Positions 9,546 to 19,124 of a stretch of 64,000 nt of DNA are shown here, one piece after another; positions within the stretch are counted from its first letter, which is position 1, and each line of letters begins with the position of its first letter. The translations under genes were made by a program, and so were the position numbers. Location of the stretch: NCBI RefSeq assembly GCF_041080675.1, contig NZ_CP163520.1, positions 4,588,001-4,652,000 on the forward strand, read 5' to 3'. The notes beneath the pieces were generated by a model, which was not told the DNA's origin, did not search any database, and saw only the letters and a list, made by a program, of their open reading frames with translations. This DNA is from Streptomyces sp. cg36. GTDB taxonomy: Bacteria; Actinomycetota; Actinomycetes; Streptomycetales; Streptomycetaceae.

Positions 9546-10541
9546 ATGGCAACCCGCGCCGTCGCCCGTAGGACCGCCACCAGCGGATCCGACTCGGGGA
9601 GCAGTGCTCGCGCCGTCAGCGGGGAGATCGCCGACCGCGACCTGGTCGGGATGTACCTCGACGAGATCGCGCGGACGCCGCTGCTCGACGCCGCCAAGGA
9701 GGTCGAGCTCTCCCAGACCATCGAGGCCGGTGTGTACGCACGCCAGATCCTCGACGGCGAGGTGGAGAGCAAGGCGGGCGGCGCCTCCGAGGAGGAGCTC
9801 GAAGCCCTGGCCGCCGCCGGGGAGCGCGCCAAGGACCTCTTCATCCGTTCCAACCTCCGCCTCGTCGTCGCCGTCGCCCGGCGCTACCCGAGGGCGGGCC
9901 TGCCCCTGCTCGACCTGATCCAGGAGGGCAACGCGGGCCTGGTGCGCGCGGTGGAGAAGTTCGACTACGCCAAGGGCTTCAAGTTCTCGACGTACGCGAC
10001 GTGGTGGATCCGCCAGGCCATCACGCGTTCGATAGCCGACCAGTCCCGCACCATCCGCCTCCCCGTCCACCTGGTGGAGGAGCTGGGCCGCATCCGCCGC
10101 GTCCAGCGCGAGTTCAACAGGGAGAACGGCAGGGAGCCGGAGGCGGCCGAGGTGGCGGCGGAGCTGGGCTCCACCCCGGAGCGGGTCACCGACGTCCTGG
10201 ACTGGGCCCGCGACCCGGTCTCGCTCAACATGGCGGTCGACGACCAGGGCGAGACCCAGTTCGGCGACCTGCTGGAGGACACGTCGGCGATCTCCCCCGA
10301 GCAGTCGGTGCTCACGCTGCTGCGCAGCGAGGAGCTCGACGACCTGATCGGCAAGCTGGACCAGCGCACCGCCTCGATCATCAAGATGCGGTACGGGATC
10401 GACGACGGCCGCGAGCGCACGCTGACCGAGGTCGGCAAGGAGCACGGTCTGACCCGCGAGCGGATCCGCCAGATCGAGAAGCACGCGCTGCTCGAACTGA
10501 AGAAGATGGCCCGCGACACGGGCTTCGACGCGGCGGCCTGA
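9546..10541 (+). CDS. hrdD: RNA polymerase group 2 sigma factor HrdD
   Basis: A 331-residue sigma-70 family factor, the usual HrdD length. Region 1.2/2.1 begins at DLVGMYLDEIARTPLLD; the region 2 core includes QEGNAGLVRAVEKFDY and TYATWWIRQAI; region 4.2 carries the HTH TEVGKEHGLTRERIRQIE. There is no long acidic region 1.1, consistent with a non-essential relative of the vegetative HrdB. The ATG at 9546 has AAGGGAG upstream and gives the MATRAVARR N-terminus remembered for HrdD; the longer frame starts before the SigR-type promoter. The SigR promoter suggests induction by oxidative thiol stress. Confidence 0.94.
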   Translation: MATRAVARRTATSGSDSGSSARAVSGEIADRDLVGMYLDEIARTPLLDAAKEVELSQTIEAGVYARQILDGEVESKAGGASEEELEALAAAGERAKDLFIRSNLRLVVAVARRYPRAGLPLLDLIQEGNAGLVRAVEKFDYAKGFKFSTYATWWIRQAITRSIADQSRTIRLPVHLVEELGRIRRVQREFNRENGREPEAAEVAAELGSTPERVTDVLDWARDPVSLNMAVDDQGETQFGDLLEDTSAISPEQSVLTLLRSEELDDLIGKLDQRTASIIKMRYGIDDGRERTLTEVGKEHGLTRERIRQIEKHALLELKKMARDTGFDAAA

Positions 10542-10605
10542 CCGGCGGCGCGCGGGCCGGCCGCTCCCCTCGCCCCGGCCCGCAGCCCGCCCCCCAGAAC
10601 GAGCC

Positions 10606-10673
10606 CCGGCACCTCCCCCCCCTGGTGCCGGAGGCTCCCGCCCCCGGCGCCTCTCCCCCCCTGGCGCCGGGGG
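10606..10673. terminator. Tandem bidirectional hairpin terminators
   Basis: Two consecutive hairpins separate the convergent hrdD and WYL genes. The first has an 8-bp stem CCGGCACC/GGTGCCGG (10606-10613 with 10624-10631). The second has an 11-bp stem (10641-10651 with 10663-10673). Both loops are nearly identical C-rich tracts, suggesting duplication of one element. Confidence 0.75.
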
Positions 10674-10680
10674 CCCCGCC

Positions 10681-11658
10681 TCACTCCGGCTCGGGGCCCG
10701 CCGCCCGGGACAGCCGCGCCCCCAGGTCCGCCAGATACGCGACGAGGGCGTCCGGCCCCTCCACCGAGAACTCGCAGTCCACCAGCGCCAGCCGGACCGC
10801 CACCCACTCCAGCGAGTCGGTGACCGGGGCCCGCAGCCGGCAGCGGCCCGGCGAGAGCGCCACCGGCGCCCCCATCGAGCCGGACAGCCGCGCCGCCACG
10901 AAGTCGGCGGGCGCCTCGAAGGTGACGTCCAGGTCCAGCGTCGGCTGCATCCGTGACAGCGACCGGCTCACGAACTCCGCGGCGTCCCCGGTCGGCAGCT
11001 CCCGGGGCGTGAACCGGGCCCCGGTCGGCAGCGGCGACGCCACCCGGTCGACCCGGAACGTACGCCAGTCCTCGCGCTCCACGTCGTACGCCACGAGGTA
11101 CCAGCGCCGCCCCGTCGACACCAGCCGGTAGGGCTCGACCTGGCGGCGGGACTCGCTGCCGTCGCCCTTGCGGTAGGCGAACCGCAGCCGCTCGGTGCCG
11201 GTGACGGCCGAGGCCATCACGGTGAGCGTGTGCGGATCGACGCTCGCCCCGTCGCCCCGCCAGGCGGTCAGCGGCGTCGTCGCGGCCTGCAGCGTGGCGA
11301 CCCGGTGCCGCAGCCGGGACGGCAGCACCTGCTCCAGCTTGGCGAGCGCCCGTACGGACGCCTCCTCCACCCCGTCCACCGCGTGCCCGGCGCCCGCCCG
11401 CAGCCCCACCGCGATGGCCACCGCCTCCTCGTCGTCCAGGACCAGCGGCGGCATCGCCTTCCCGGCCACCAGCCGGTAGCCGCCGTCCGCGCCCAGCGTC
11501 GCCTGGACCGGATAGCCGAGCTCCCGCAGCCGGTCCACGTCCCGGCGGACCGTGCGGCGCGAGACCCCGAGCCGGTCGGCGAGCTCCCCGCCGGGCCACT
11601 CGCGGGGCGTCTGGAGCAGGGACAGCAGCTGGAGCAGTCGTGCGGGGGTGTCCGTCAT
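10681..11658 (-). CDS. YafY-type HTH/WYL-domain transcriptional regulator
   Basis: A 325-residue protein with an N-terminal DeoR-like HTH (ELADRLGVSRRTVRRDVDRL, residues 25-44), a linker LGADGGYRL, and a WYL sensory domain containing WYLVAYDVEREDWRTFRVDR near residues 187-206. These regulators respond to nucleic-acid or small ligands. The ATG follows a GGAG ribosome site by 2-4 nt. It is divergent from a DHA2 exporter with only 62 bp between starts, so it probably controls that gene and itself. Confidence 0.9.
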   Translation of the reverse strand: MTDTPARLLQLLSLLQTPREWPGGELADRLGVSRRTVRRDVDRLRELGYPVQATLGADGGYRLVAGKAMPPLVLDDEEAVAIAVGLRAGAGHAVDGVEEASVRALAKLEQVLPSRLRHRVATLQAATTPLTAWRGDGASVDPHTLTVMASAVTGTERLRFAYRKGDGSESRRQVEPYRLVSTGRRWYLVAYDVEREDWRTFRVDRVASPLPTGARFTPRELPTGDAAEFVSRSLSRMQPTLDLDVTFEAPADFVAARLSGSMGAPVALSPGRCRLRAPVTDSLEWVAVRLALVDCEFSVEGPDALVAYLADLGARLSRAAGPEPE

Positions 11659-11707
11659 GGCTCCAGGATCCCGGAAAATTAGGACGCGATCTGACCTAGA
11701 TCCGGTC

Positions 11708-11713
11708 TAACTT
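11708..11713 (+). promoter_or_regulatory. -10 box (TAACTT) of probable leaderless MFS gene
   Basis: TAACTT ends exactly 7 nt before the ATG at 11721 and no ribosome site is visible, so transcription probably starts at the start codon. GACC-N7-GGTC just upstream (11691-11705) is a candidate operator for the divergent WYL regulator. Confidence 0.5.
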
Positions 11714-11720
11714 ACTCCTC

Positions 11721-13259
11721 ATGACCTCCACCACGACCAGTCCCCCCGAAGACACCGCCGCGAGCGCCGCGGCGACCGCCGTGACCGACCGCCGCCGGTG
11801 GTTCGCCCTGGCCATCGTGATGACCGCGGCCTTCATGGACCTGGTCGACGTCACGATCGTCAACGTCGCCATCCCCTCGATCCAGAAGGACACCGGCGCG
11901 ACCTTCGCCTCGATCCAGTGGATCACCGCGGGGTACGCCCTGGCGTTCGCCGCCGGTCTCATCACCGGCGGCCGTCTCGGCGACATCCACGGCCGCAAGC
12001 GGCTGTTCCTCATAGGCATGACCGGCTTCACCATCGCCTCCGCGCTCTGCGGCTTCGCCGCCAACCCGGAGATGCTGGTGGCCTCCCGCATCCTCCAGGG
12101 CGCCATGGCCTCCCTGATGGTGCCGCAGGTGCTCTCGATCATCCACGCGACCTTCCCGGCGGAGGAGCGCGGCAAGGTCTTCGGCATGTTCGGCGCGGTC
12201 ATCGGCCTGGGCGCGGTCTCCGGCCCGATCCTGGGCGCGCTGCTCACCGAGTGGAACCTGTTCGGCCTGGAGTGGCGCCCGATCTTCCTGATCAACCTGC
12301 CGGTCGGCATCGCGGGTCTGCTCCTGGGCGCCCGGTTCATCTCCGAGTCCAAGGCGCCCAAGGCGCTCAAGCTCGACCTCGTCGGCGTCGCCCTGGTCAC
12401 CCTCGGCCTGCTGATGCTGCTCTACCCGCTGACCCGCGGCCGTGAGCTGGGCTGGCCGCTGTGGGGCCACCTCTCGATGGCCGGCAGCGTGCTCGTCTTC
12501 GGCGGCCTCGTGGTCTACGAGCGGTACAAGGCGGGCAAGGACGGCTCGCCGCTGGTGGAGCTGTCGCTGTTCCGGGTCAAGAGCTTCGCGGCCGGCATCG
12601 CGGTGCAGCTGACCTTCGGTCTCGCGATGGGCATCTTCTTCCTGGTCTGGACGCTGTACATGCAGATCGGCCTGGGCTGGAGCGCGCTGCGCGCCGGTCT
12701 GACGGGCATCCCGTTCTCCATCGCCATGTCGGCCGCGGCGGGCATGTCGGTGCAGTCGCTGGTCCCGAAGTTCGGTCGCAAGGTGCTCCAGGCGGGCGCC
12801 CTGATCACCGCCCTCGGCTTCCTGACCTACATCTGGGAGGCCCACCACTTCGGTACGGACATCAAGCCCTGGCAGATGGCGCTGCCGCTGGTGGTCCTCG
12901 GCATCGGCATGGGCCTGGTCGTCGCGCCGCTCACCGACGCGGTCCTCTCCGAGGTCCCGCAGGAGCACGCGGGTTCGGCCTCCGGCCTGATCAACACGGT
13001 GCAGCAGATGGGCAACGCGCTGGGTCTGGGCCTGGTGTCGGTGGTCTTCTTCGGCGCGATCGACGACAACCTGCGGCTCGCCGAGATCGGCCCGGCCTTC
13101 TCGCACGCCTTCCAGCGCTCGCTGTGGGTCGTCACCGGCGTCTGCGCGGTGATCTTCATCGGGATGTTCCTGCTCCCGGCCAAGCCCAAGCAGCACCTGG
13201 AGGGCGGCGCGGCCGACGCGGCGCCCGAGACGGCCAAGGAGCCCGCGCTCACCCCGTGA
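11721..13259 (+). CDS. DHA2-family MFS exporter
   Basis: A 512-residue polytopic protein of the EmrB/QacA type, with about 14 hydrophobic helices. FMDLVDVTIVNVAIPSIQ in helix 1 replaces the usual LDATIVNIALPS, and GGRLGDIHGRKR is MFS motif A. The start is fixed by the lack of upstream room after the WYL start and by a -10 box 7 nt before it. It is probably derepressed when the WYL regulator binds its ligand. Substrate unknown. Confidence 0.9.
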   Translation: MTSTTTSPPEDTAASAAATAVTDRRRWFALAIVMTAAFMDLVDVTIVNVAIPSIQKDTGATFASIQWITAGYALAFAAGLITGGRLGDIHGRKRLFLIGMTGFTIASALCGFAANPEMLVASRILQGAMASLMVPQVLSIIHATFPAEERGKVFGMFGAVIGLGAVSGPILGALLTEWNLFGLEWRPIFLINLPVGIAGLLLGARFISESKAPKALKLDLVGVALVTLGLLMLLYPLTRGRELGWPLWGHLSMAGSVLVFGGLVVYERYKAGKDGSPLVELSLFRVKSFAAGIAVQLTFGLAMGIFFLVWTLYMQIGLGWSALRAGLTGIPFSIAMSAAAGMSVQSLVPKFGRKVLQAGALITALGFLTYIWEAHHFGTDIKPWQMALPLVVLGIGMGLVVAPLTDAVLSEVPQEHAGSASGLINTVQQMGNALGLGLVSVVFFGAIDDNLRLAEIGPAFSHAFQRSLWVVTGVCAVIFIGMFLLPAKPKQHLEGGAADAAPETAKEPALTP

Positions 13260-13288
13260 CGGAGGCCGTACGACGACGGCCGCACGAC

Positions 13289-13330
13289 GACGGGCCCGGC
13301 CGGAGGACCATTCCTCCGGCCGGGCCCGTC
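13289..13330. terminator. Perfect 19-bp hairpin terminator
   Basis: Arms 13289-13307 and 13312-13330 are perfectly complementary with a 4-nt CCAT loop. It lies between the convergent MFS and VC0807-like genes and can serve both strands. Confidence 0.88.
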
Positions 13331-13338
13331 GCCCTTGG

Positions 13339-14022
13339 TCAGACCGCGGCCCGCGCGGCCTCGTGCTCGGCCCGCTCCCGCTCGGCTCGCTCCATCCGGG
13401 CCCGGCCCTTCTTGCCGGTGCGGATGGTGTGGAACATCAGCGCGCCCAGGACCACGAACGGCAGCGCGTTGGAGACGCCGACCATGGTGTCGGTGTCGAG
13501 TACGTAGACCAGCGCCGCCTTCACGCCCGCCTCGGCCAGGAAGGCCGCGCCCCAGACCACCGTCAGCCGCCGCTGGGCGGCCCGGAAGCCCGGGTACAGA
13601 TCCCAGTTGGCGTTCCACTTGGCCACGCCCTCGGCGGTGCCGTCGGTGGCGAACTTCCGGCCGAAGTAGAAGATCAGCGGCCGCTTCAGCGTCAGGCTGA
13701 CGAGGAACGCCAGGCCGAGCAGACCGGTCAGCGCCGAGTCCTTCAGGAACAGCAGCTTGGCGCTGTTGTAGGCGAGCGCGCTCACCGCGCTCAGCAGCAG
13801 CGTGATCAGGATCATCACGCCGAACTCGTCGAGCCGCCGGTGCAGCCCGTAGTAGAGCCCCATTTCGGCCAGGGGCCACGCCGAGATCAGCAGCAGCGCG
13901 GGCACCTCGCCCATGCCGTGGTCCGTGAGCACCCCATAGGTGATCCAGGGCAGCACGACGCTGAACAGAATCGTCGGCCCCCATGTGAGCAGCACTGTCT
14001 TGCCATGACCGGCACTGGACAT
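13339..14022 (-). CDS. VC0807-family membrane protein
   Basis: A 227-residue predicted inner-membrane protein with about six hydrophobic segments and a charged Arg/Glu-rich C-terminal tail. The stretch FLKDSALTGLLGLAFLVSL followed by KRPLIFYFGR is the signature I associate with the widespread actinobacterial VC0807 family, whose function is not known. The ATG is preceded by AAAGGGAG at 6 nt. It lies alone between two terminator-like regions; no partner suggests a role. Confidence 0.72.
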   Translation of the reverse strand: MSSAGHGKTVLLTWGPTILFSVVLPWITYGVLTDHGMGEVPALLLISAWPLAEMGLYYGLHRRLDEFGVMILITLLLSAVSALAYNSAKLLFLKDSALTGLLGLAFLVSLTLKRPLIFYFGRKFATDGTAEGVAKWNANWDLYPGFRAAQRRLTVVWGAAFLAEAGVKAALVYVLDTDTMVGVSNALPFVVLGALMFHTIRTGKKGRARMERAERERAEHEAARAAV

Positions 14023-14129
14023 GCCGAACTCCCTTTCCCCCGCCGACCGGTACCGGTCGGATCGGCGGAATCATAAGGAGCGAAGGGGGTGTGGCGGAAA
14101 CCTGTCGCTGAAATAAGGCTGATGGAGCG

Positions 14130-14891
14130 TCAGGAAACCTGGGTCCGGCGGGCCATGGCGGCCCGCGCGGCCGGCTCCGCCGCGTACACCTCGCACATGT
14201 GGGTGCCGTCCGGCGTCGCCGTGTGCTCGACCTCCCACAGGCTCAGCTCGCTCCCGTCGAGCAGCAGGAACGCGTGCTCGTAGAGGATGCAGCCGCCGTC
14301 CCGGCCGCCCGCCCGGCCCGGGTCGCCCAGCGCCCGGCTGATGCGGTGGGCGAACGCGCCCCGCAGCGACCGGGCCACGCGCTCGCCGGGCCGGTCCGGG
14401 TTCTCGGCGCGGCGCAGCAGCCGCCGCGCGTGGTCGGCCGAGCGGTCCGGCTCGTACGCCCGCGTCACCCCGGGCGGCGCCACCGGGGCCGGCCCGCCGA
14501 GGAACTCCACGGTCGCGCAGCCGGGTTCCACGTCGTCCTCGGCGAAGCCGGGGGAGAGGTCGGGCCGCAGCCGCCCGCGCAGCCGGGCGGCGGCCAGCCG
14601 GGCGCTCTCCTCGTCCGCGTACACCTCGTTGCCCCGGTCGTAGACCAGCTCCCAGAGCGTGACCGTGGTGCCGTCCAGGAGGAGATAGGTGTGGCGGTGG
14701 GTCTCGCGGCTGAGCCGGGGGCGGCCCGGGCCGCCGGAGGCGTGCAGCGACGAATGCAGTGAAGTGGTGTGCGCGAGGGCCGAGTCGAGGCTCTCGACCA
14801 GCTCGTCCGGCAGGTCGAACGAGTTCAGCGCACGGCCGAGCAGGCCGGTCAGGTGGTCCTCGGCCGTCTCGTACTCGCACTCCTTGGGCAC
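14130..14891 (-). CDS. DUF6227-type Streptomyces protein
   Basis: About 253 residues. It contains a duplicated module: ETHRHTYLLLDGTTVTLWEL near the middle and EHAFLLLDGSELSLWEVEH near the C-terminus, each ending in a conserved LWE; the N-terminal part has HLTGLLGRALNSFDLPDEL. This pattern matches the streptomycete family I know as DUF6227, of unknown function and with no visible signal peptide. The GTG at 14891 is chosen because GGGGAG lies 8 nt upstream; TTG at 14894 is an alternative. The longer 280-residue frame lacks support. Confidence 0.72.
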   Translation of the reverse strand: MPKECEYETAEDHLTGLLGRALNSFDLPDELVESLDSALAHTTSLHSSLHASGGPGRPRLSRETHRHTYLLLDGTTVTLWELVYDRGNEVYADEESARLAAARLRGRLRPDLSPGFAEDDVEPGCATVEFLGGPAPVAPPGVTRAYEPDRSADHARRLLRRAENPDRPGERVARSLRGAFAHRISRALGDPGRAGGRDGGCILYEHAFLLLDGSELSLWEVEHTATPDGTHMCEVYAAEPAARAAMARRTQVS

Positions 14892-15052
14892 CAAGACGTC
14901 TCCCCGCCGTAGCTGTTCGTCACGTAGAGGGTGCTCAACGTAGCCCCTGGGGGCGCTTCGCGCAGGGGGCATGGCCGAAACATTCTCATCGGCTTGGAAC
15001 GGCAGGGGAGCCGGCCCGGGGCGGTGCGCCGGGCCGGACCCTGGTCGGGCGA

Positions 15053-16318
15053 CTATACGGCGCTACCCGCCTGCCAGGCGGACCATGCCATGTTCCAGCC
15101 GTTCAGGCCGTTGTCGGGGGCGATCGTCTTGTCCGGGGAGCCCTTCACGGTCACCACGTCGCCGATCAGCGAGTGGTCGAAGAACCACTTGGCAGGGGTG
15201 TCCCCCTGCGCGCCCTGGACGTCCCGCAGGCCGACACAGCCGTGGCTGGTTCCCGCATTGCCGAACGGGTTGCCCTTGTACCAGTAGTTGCCGTGGATGA
15301 AGGTCCCCGAGGTGGACAGGCGCATGGCGTGCGGTACGTCCTTGATGTCGTACTCGCCACCGAAATTGACGGTCGCCCCGTTCATCCGCGTCTCGGTGAA
15401 CTTCTCCGAGATCACCATCTGCCCGTTGTACGTGGTGTGTTCGGCGCTGCCGGTGGAGACCGGGATCGTCTTCACCGTCTTTCCGTCCTGCTGCACCGTC
15501 ATCATCTGCGTCTTGGCGTCGACGGTGGAGACCTGGTTGCGGCCGACGGTGAAGGTGACCGTCTTGGACTGCACGCCGTAGACGCCCTTGGCGCCCTGCA
15601 CCCCGTCCAGCGCGATCTTCATCGTGACCTTGGAGCCGGCCTTCCAGTAGTCCTGCGGCCGGAAGTCCAGGCGCTGGCCGTCGAACCAGTGGCCGACCAC
15701 CTGCTGGCCGCTGCTGGAGGTGACCGTGATGTGCGACTGGACCGCCTTCTTGTCGGTGATCGGCTTGTCGAAGCTGAACGAGACCGGCATGCCCACACCG
15801 ACCGTCGAGCCGCCGTCCGGCGTGTAGGTGCCGATGAAGCTGTTCTTCGAATAGACCGTGGTGAAGGACGAGTTCTCGGTCGCGGAGCGCCCCTTGTCGT
15901 CCTGGCCGGTCGCCATGATCTTGTACTGGGTGCCGCGCTCCAGCTTCTGCGCGGGCTTCCAGGACAGCCCGTCGGCGGCCAGCGCCCCGGTCACCGCCTT
16001 GCCGGACTGGGCCTCGGTCATCGCGACCCGGGTGAGCCTGCCGCCCTGCGCGGTGACGGCCGTGCTGTTGATGCTGGCGTTGGACGAGCCGTCCTTCGCC
16101 GAGATGGTGATCTTCAGCGTGGAGGCGTCCTTGGCGGCGGCGGCGTCCGAACTCCCCTTGCCGTCGTTCTTGTCGCTGCCCGAGGCGCTGCCGCCGCAGG
16201 CGGTCAGGGTCAGGGCGCCGAGCAGCAGCGCGGACGCGGCGGCGAGCGCCCGCCGCCGGTTGCGCAGGTGCTGCGGGGTGCGGGGCTGCGGCTGCGCGGC
16301 GGTGGCGGGCGAAGTCAC
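15053..16318 (-). CDS. Lipoprotein L,D-transpeptidase (YkuD domain)
   Basis: A 421-residue cell-wall enzyme that would form 3-3 cross-links in peptidoglycan. The N-terminus carries a signal with the lipobox LTACGG, so the mature protein is lipid-anchored outside the membrane. A long Ig-like region follows, then the YkuD catalytic domain with HGNYWYKGNPFG and the active-site motif SHGCVGL. The GTG at 16318 is preferred because a GGAG ribosome site sits 6 nt before it, inside the alternative ATG context at 16330. Homologues are common next to hrdD in streptomycetes (from memory). Confidence 0.9.
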   Translation of the reverse strand: MTSPATAAQPQPRTPQHLRNRRRALAAASALLLGALTLTACGGSASGSDKNDGKGSSDAAAAKDASTLKITISAKDGSSNASINSTAVTAQGGRLTRVAMTEAQSGKAVTGALAADGLSWKPAQKLERGTQYKIMATGQDDKGRSATENSSFTTVYSKNSFIGTYTPDGGSTVGVGMPVSFSFDKPITDKKAVQSHITVTSSSGQQVVGHWFDGQRLDFRPQDYWKAGSKVTMKIALDGVQGAKGVYGVQSKTVTFTVGRNQVSTVDAKTQMMTVQQDGKTVKTIPVSTGSAEHTTYNGQMVISEKFTETRMNGATVNFGGEYDIKDVPHAMRLSTSGTFIHGNYWYKGNPFGNAGTSHGCVGLRDVQGAQGDTPAKWFFDHSLIGDVVTVKGSPDKTIAPDNGLNGWNMAWSAWQAGSAV

Positions 16319-16432
16319 GGGCTGCTCCATCTGTGCGTACGTCGTTCCAGTACGTGCACAGAGCGCCGGGACGGCCGTGACGGTTGCGGGACGCGGGAGT
16401 GACTCACGCCACACCGCCGCCCGGGGCGGCCC

Positions 16433-17455
16433 TCAACTCCCGTACAGGTCCCGGTAGGACGGAAACGTCCCACCGGCCCCCGCCACCCCCTCCGCCGCGA
16501 GCACCGCCTTGGTGATCGCGCGCGCCACGACCTCGGCGCCCGCCGTGAGCACCGCGTTCAGCGCCAGCCCCGGCAGCGGCTCCCGCTCGCCGGTCGCCAG
16601 GGCGAAGACCGTGTCGCCGTCGTGCATCAGATGGACCGGCCGCAGGGCGCGGGCCAGACCGTCGTGCGAGGTGCCCGCGAGCTTCTGCGCCTGCGCCCGG
16701 GTGAGCGCGGCATCGGTGGCGACCACCGCCAGCGTGGTGTTCAGGGGCGGCGGGCCGGAGGCCGCGAGGGCCGCCGCCAGCCGCTCCGCGGCGGCCTCGT
16801 GCACGGCCCGCGCGGGGTACGCGCACCGGCCCGTCAGCCCGTACAGCGCGCCCGTGTCCGGGTCGAACGCCGAGCCCACCGCGTTGACCGCCACCAGCGC
16901 GCCCACCGTCACGCCCGAGGGCAGCACCGTGCTCGCCGTGCCGACCCCGCCCTTCAGCCCGCCCACCACCGCGCCCGTCCCGGCGCCGACGCCGCCCTCG
17001 GCCACCTCGGTCCCGGCCGCCTCGGCGGCGGCGCGGCCGGTCGCCGCGTCCGGCCGGGCCCGCCAGTCGCCGCCGCGGCCCAGGTCGAAGAGGCAGGCCG
17101 CGGGGACCACCGGGACGACCTGGTGCGGTTCGGGCCCCACCGGCACGCCCCGCCCGCGCTCCTCCAGCCAGGCCATCACCCCGCCCGCCGCGTCCAGGCC
17201 GAACGCGCTGCCGCCGGTCAGCACCACGGCGTGCACGCGCTCGACGAGGTTGCGCGGGTCCAGCGCGTCCGTCTCCCGGGTGCCGGGGCCGCCGCCGCGC
17301 ACGTCCACGGCGGCCACCGCGCCCGCGGGCGGGGCGAGGACGACGGTCGTCCCGCTCAGGGCGCCGGGGCCGGGCACCGAGGCGTGCCCGACCAGCAGTC
17401 CGGCCACATCGGTCAGGGAGTCGCGCGCCGCGGCCGTTCGCGTGGTGTCAGTCAT
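16433..17455 (-). CDS. P1-family (DmpA-like, S58) peptidase
   Basis: A 340-residue protein of the self-processing N-terminal nucleophile aminopeptidase group. Conserved blocks include [38 protein letters not shown] and [11 protein letters not shown]; the last holds the Thr that would become the new N-terminus on autocleavage (family knowledge). Its start overlaps the end of the ltrA-like gene by 8 nt, implying a two-gene operon. Substrate peptides are unknown. Confidence 0.86.
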   Translation of the reverse strand: MTDTTRTAAARDSLTDVAGLLVGHASVPGPGALSGTTVVLAPPAGAVAAVDVRGGGPGTRETDALDPRNLVERVHAVVLTGGSAFGLDAAGGVMAWLEERGRGVPVGPEPHQVVPVVPAACLFDLGRGGDWRARPDAATGRAAAEAAGTEVAEGGVGAGTGAVVGGLKGGVGTASTVLPSGVTVGALVAVNAVGSAFDPDTGALYGLTGRCAYPARAVHEAAAERLAAALAASGPPPLNTTLAVVATDAALTRAQAQKLAGTSHDGLARALRPVHLMHDGDTVFALATGEREPLPGLALNAVLTAGAEVVARAITKAVLAAEGVAGAGGTFPSYRDLYGS

Positions 17456-18602
17456 GACCCTCGACCGTACGCCTGCTCAGCGTCACCCCGAGGGCCACCG
17501 TGGCGGCGGCGGCCACACCGGCGAGGAGCACCGCCCGCTCCCCGGCGAAGGTGCACGCCAGGATCGCCAGCGCCGCCGCCGGAAGCGTCAGCTGCTGGAC
17601 CGGGGTCCGCTTGAAGTGCCGGGCGTGCAGCGCCCACACCGTCAGCAGGAACAGCGCCGCGGGCACGGTGACCGAGGCCGAGGCCGCCGCCGTGGAGATG
17701 TGCGCCTTGCCGACCGCCTGCTCCACCGCGACCTCCATCCCGGCCCCGATCGCGGCGGCCGACCCGAGGACGACGAAGTGGCCGTACCCCCAGACGAACG
17801 CCCGCCGGTTGGAGCTCAGATGCCCGGCGATGGGCACCGCGAAGTAGATCCACCAGGCGGCGAAGACGATCAGCAGCCCGCCCCCGGCCAGCGGCAGCAG
17901 CTCGCCCAGCGCCTCGTGCTCGTCCAGCGCCTGCTGTACGGCGACGGTGGCGGCGGCCACCGTCTCGCCGAGCACGATCAGGGTGAACAGCCCGTACCGC
18001 TCGGCGATGTGGTGCGGGTGCCAGGTGGTCTGGGACCCCCGCTCGGCGACCACCGGTACGCACAGCTCGGCGACGGCCAGCACCACGAACGCCCAGGGCC
18101 GCACCGGGTCCGGGACGAACAGCAGCCCGATCCAGCCGAGCTGACACACCACCAGCCCGGCCGCGTACAGCCGCGCCATCCGGCACTCGGCGGCGTCCGT
18201 CGCGTTGTGCGCGGCGCGCAGCCACTGGCTGGTCAGGGCGAGGCGCATCACGACGTAGCCGACGATGCACACGCCGAAGTCGCTCCGGTCGAAGGCCCGG
18301 GGCACCCCGGCGGCCAGGATCAGCACCCCGGCGATCTGCACCAGGGTGACCAGGCGGTAGAGCACGTCGTCGCTGTCGTAGGCGGAGGCGAACCAGGTGA
18401 AGTTCATCCACGCCCACCAGATGGCGAAGAACACCGCCAGATAGCCGGCCAGCCCGTGCCCGAGGTGGCCCTCGGCCAGCGAGTGGACCAGCCGGGCACC
18501 GGCCTGGGCGACGGCGACGACGAAACAGAGGTCGAAGAACAGTTCCAGCGGCGTCGCGGCGCGGTGTTCCTCGTGGCGGCTGCGTGCGGTCATGCGGGGC
18601 AT
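17448..18602 (-). CDS. LtrA-like low temperature requirement membrane protein
   Basis: A 384-residue protein with about eleven hydrophobic helices. The opening [20 protein letters not shown] is the conserved LtrA entry motif, and [13 protein letters not shown] in the middle is also typical. The biochemical function of LtrA is unresolved; it was named for a cold-growth phenotype in Listeria. The first ATG (18602) is used; ATG at 18593 is equally possible, as neither has a good ribosome site. It shares the 520-bp upstream gap with divergent narK. Confidence 0.85.
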   Translation of the reverse strand: MPRMTARSRHEEHRAATPLELFFDLCFVVAVAQAGARLVHSLAEGHLGHGLAGYLAVFFAIWWAWMNFTWFASAYDSDDVLYRLVTLVQIAGVLILAAGVPRAFDRSDFGVCIVGYVVMRLALTSQWLRAAHNATDAAECRMARLYAAGLVVCQLGWIGLLFVPDPVRPWAFVVLAVAELCVPVVAERGSQTTWHPHHIAERYGLFTLIVLGETVAAATVAVQQALDEHEALGELLPLAGGGLLIVFAAWWIYFAVPIAGHLSSNRRAFVWGYGHFVVLGSAAAIGAGMEVAVEQAVGKAHISTAAASASVTVPAALFLLTVWALHARHFKRTPVQQLTLPAAALAILACTFAGERAVLLAGVAAAATVALGVTLSRRTVEGHD

Positions 18603-18690
18603 GGGCCCTAGGAGAACAGACCCGGACCGCCACGGAGGCGGTTCGAACCGCGTGTCCCCACGGCGGGGGGACGGTCCGGAGCGGCAGGCG

Positions 18691-18915
18691 GGTCCGGTCG
18701 GGCGTGTCGGGCGTGTCGGGCCGGTTGGGCCGGTCGGGCTGGTCGGGCCTGTTGGGCCGGGCGGACCCGGCGTGCGCGTCGGCCGCAGGCGTCCGGGCGG
18801 ACCGGCCGCGCCCGTCGGCCCTGTCTGTCTCGTCGGCCCCTGCGTGCCCGTCGGTCCCGTTGGACCGGTTGGGTCCGTTGGGTTCGTTGGACCCGTTGGA
18901 CCCGTCGGCCGGGCG
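18691..18915 (+). repeat. Degenerate 9-bp tandem repeats in the ltrA-narK gap
   Basis: The 522-bp gap 18603-19124 has no credible gene. It is dominated by two blocks (18691-18770 and 18812-18915) of imperfect 9-bp units such as GGTCGGGCC and GGTTGGGCC, which in one frame read as Gly-Pro-Val triplets. A perfect 14-bp palindrome GCGGTTCGAACCGC lies at 18638-18651, close to the ltrA start. These blocks may be a slippage-prone or regulatory region ahead of narK. Confidence 0.7.
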
Positions 18916-19124
18916 GACCGGCCGCGCGGCCATGCCCGGCCGCGCCCGGGCGCCGTCGGCCGCGTGCCGTCCGGGTCCTCGGACCGTGGCGTGCGGCCCT
19001 GTCCAAGGGCATCCCGCGCCGGGACCTACGGCCGCCCGGCCGATGGCCTTCGTCTCTCGTTCCGGGTCCGCCCGAGGCAGACGCTGGATGTGTCAGGACT
19101 CGTCTCACCCCCCTGGGATCCACC

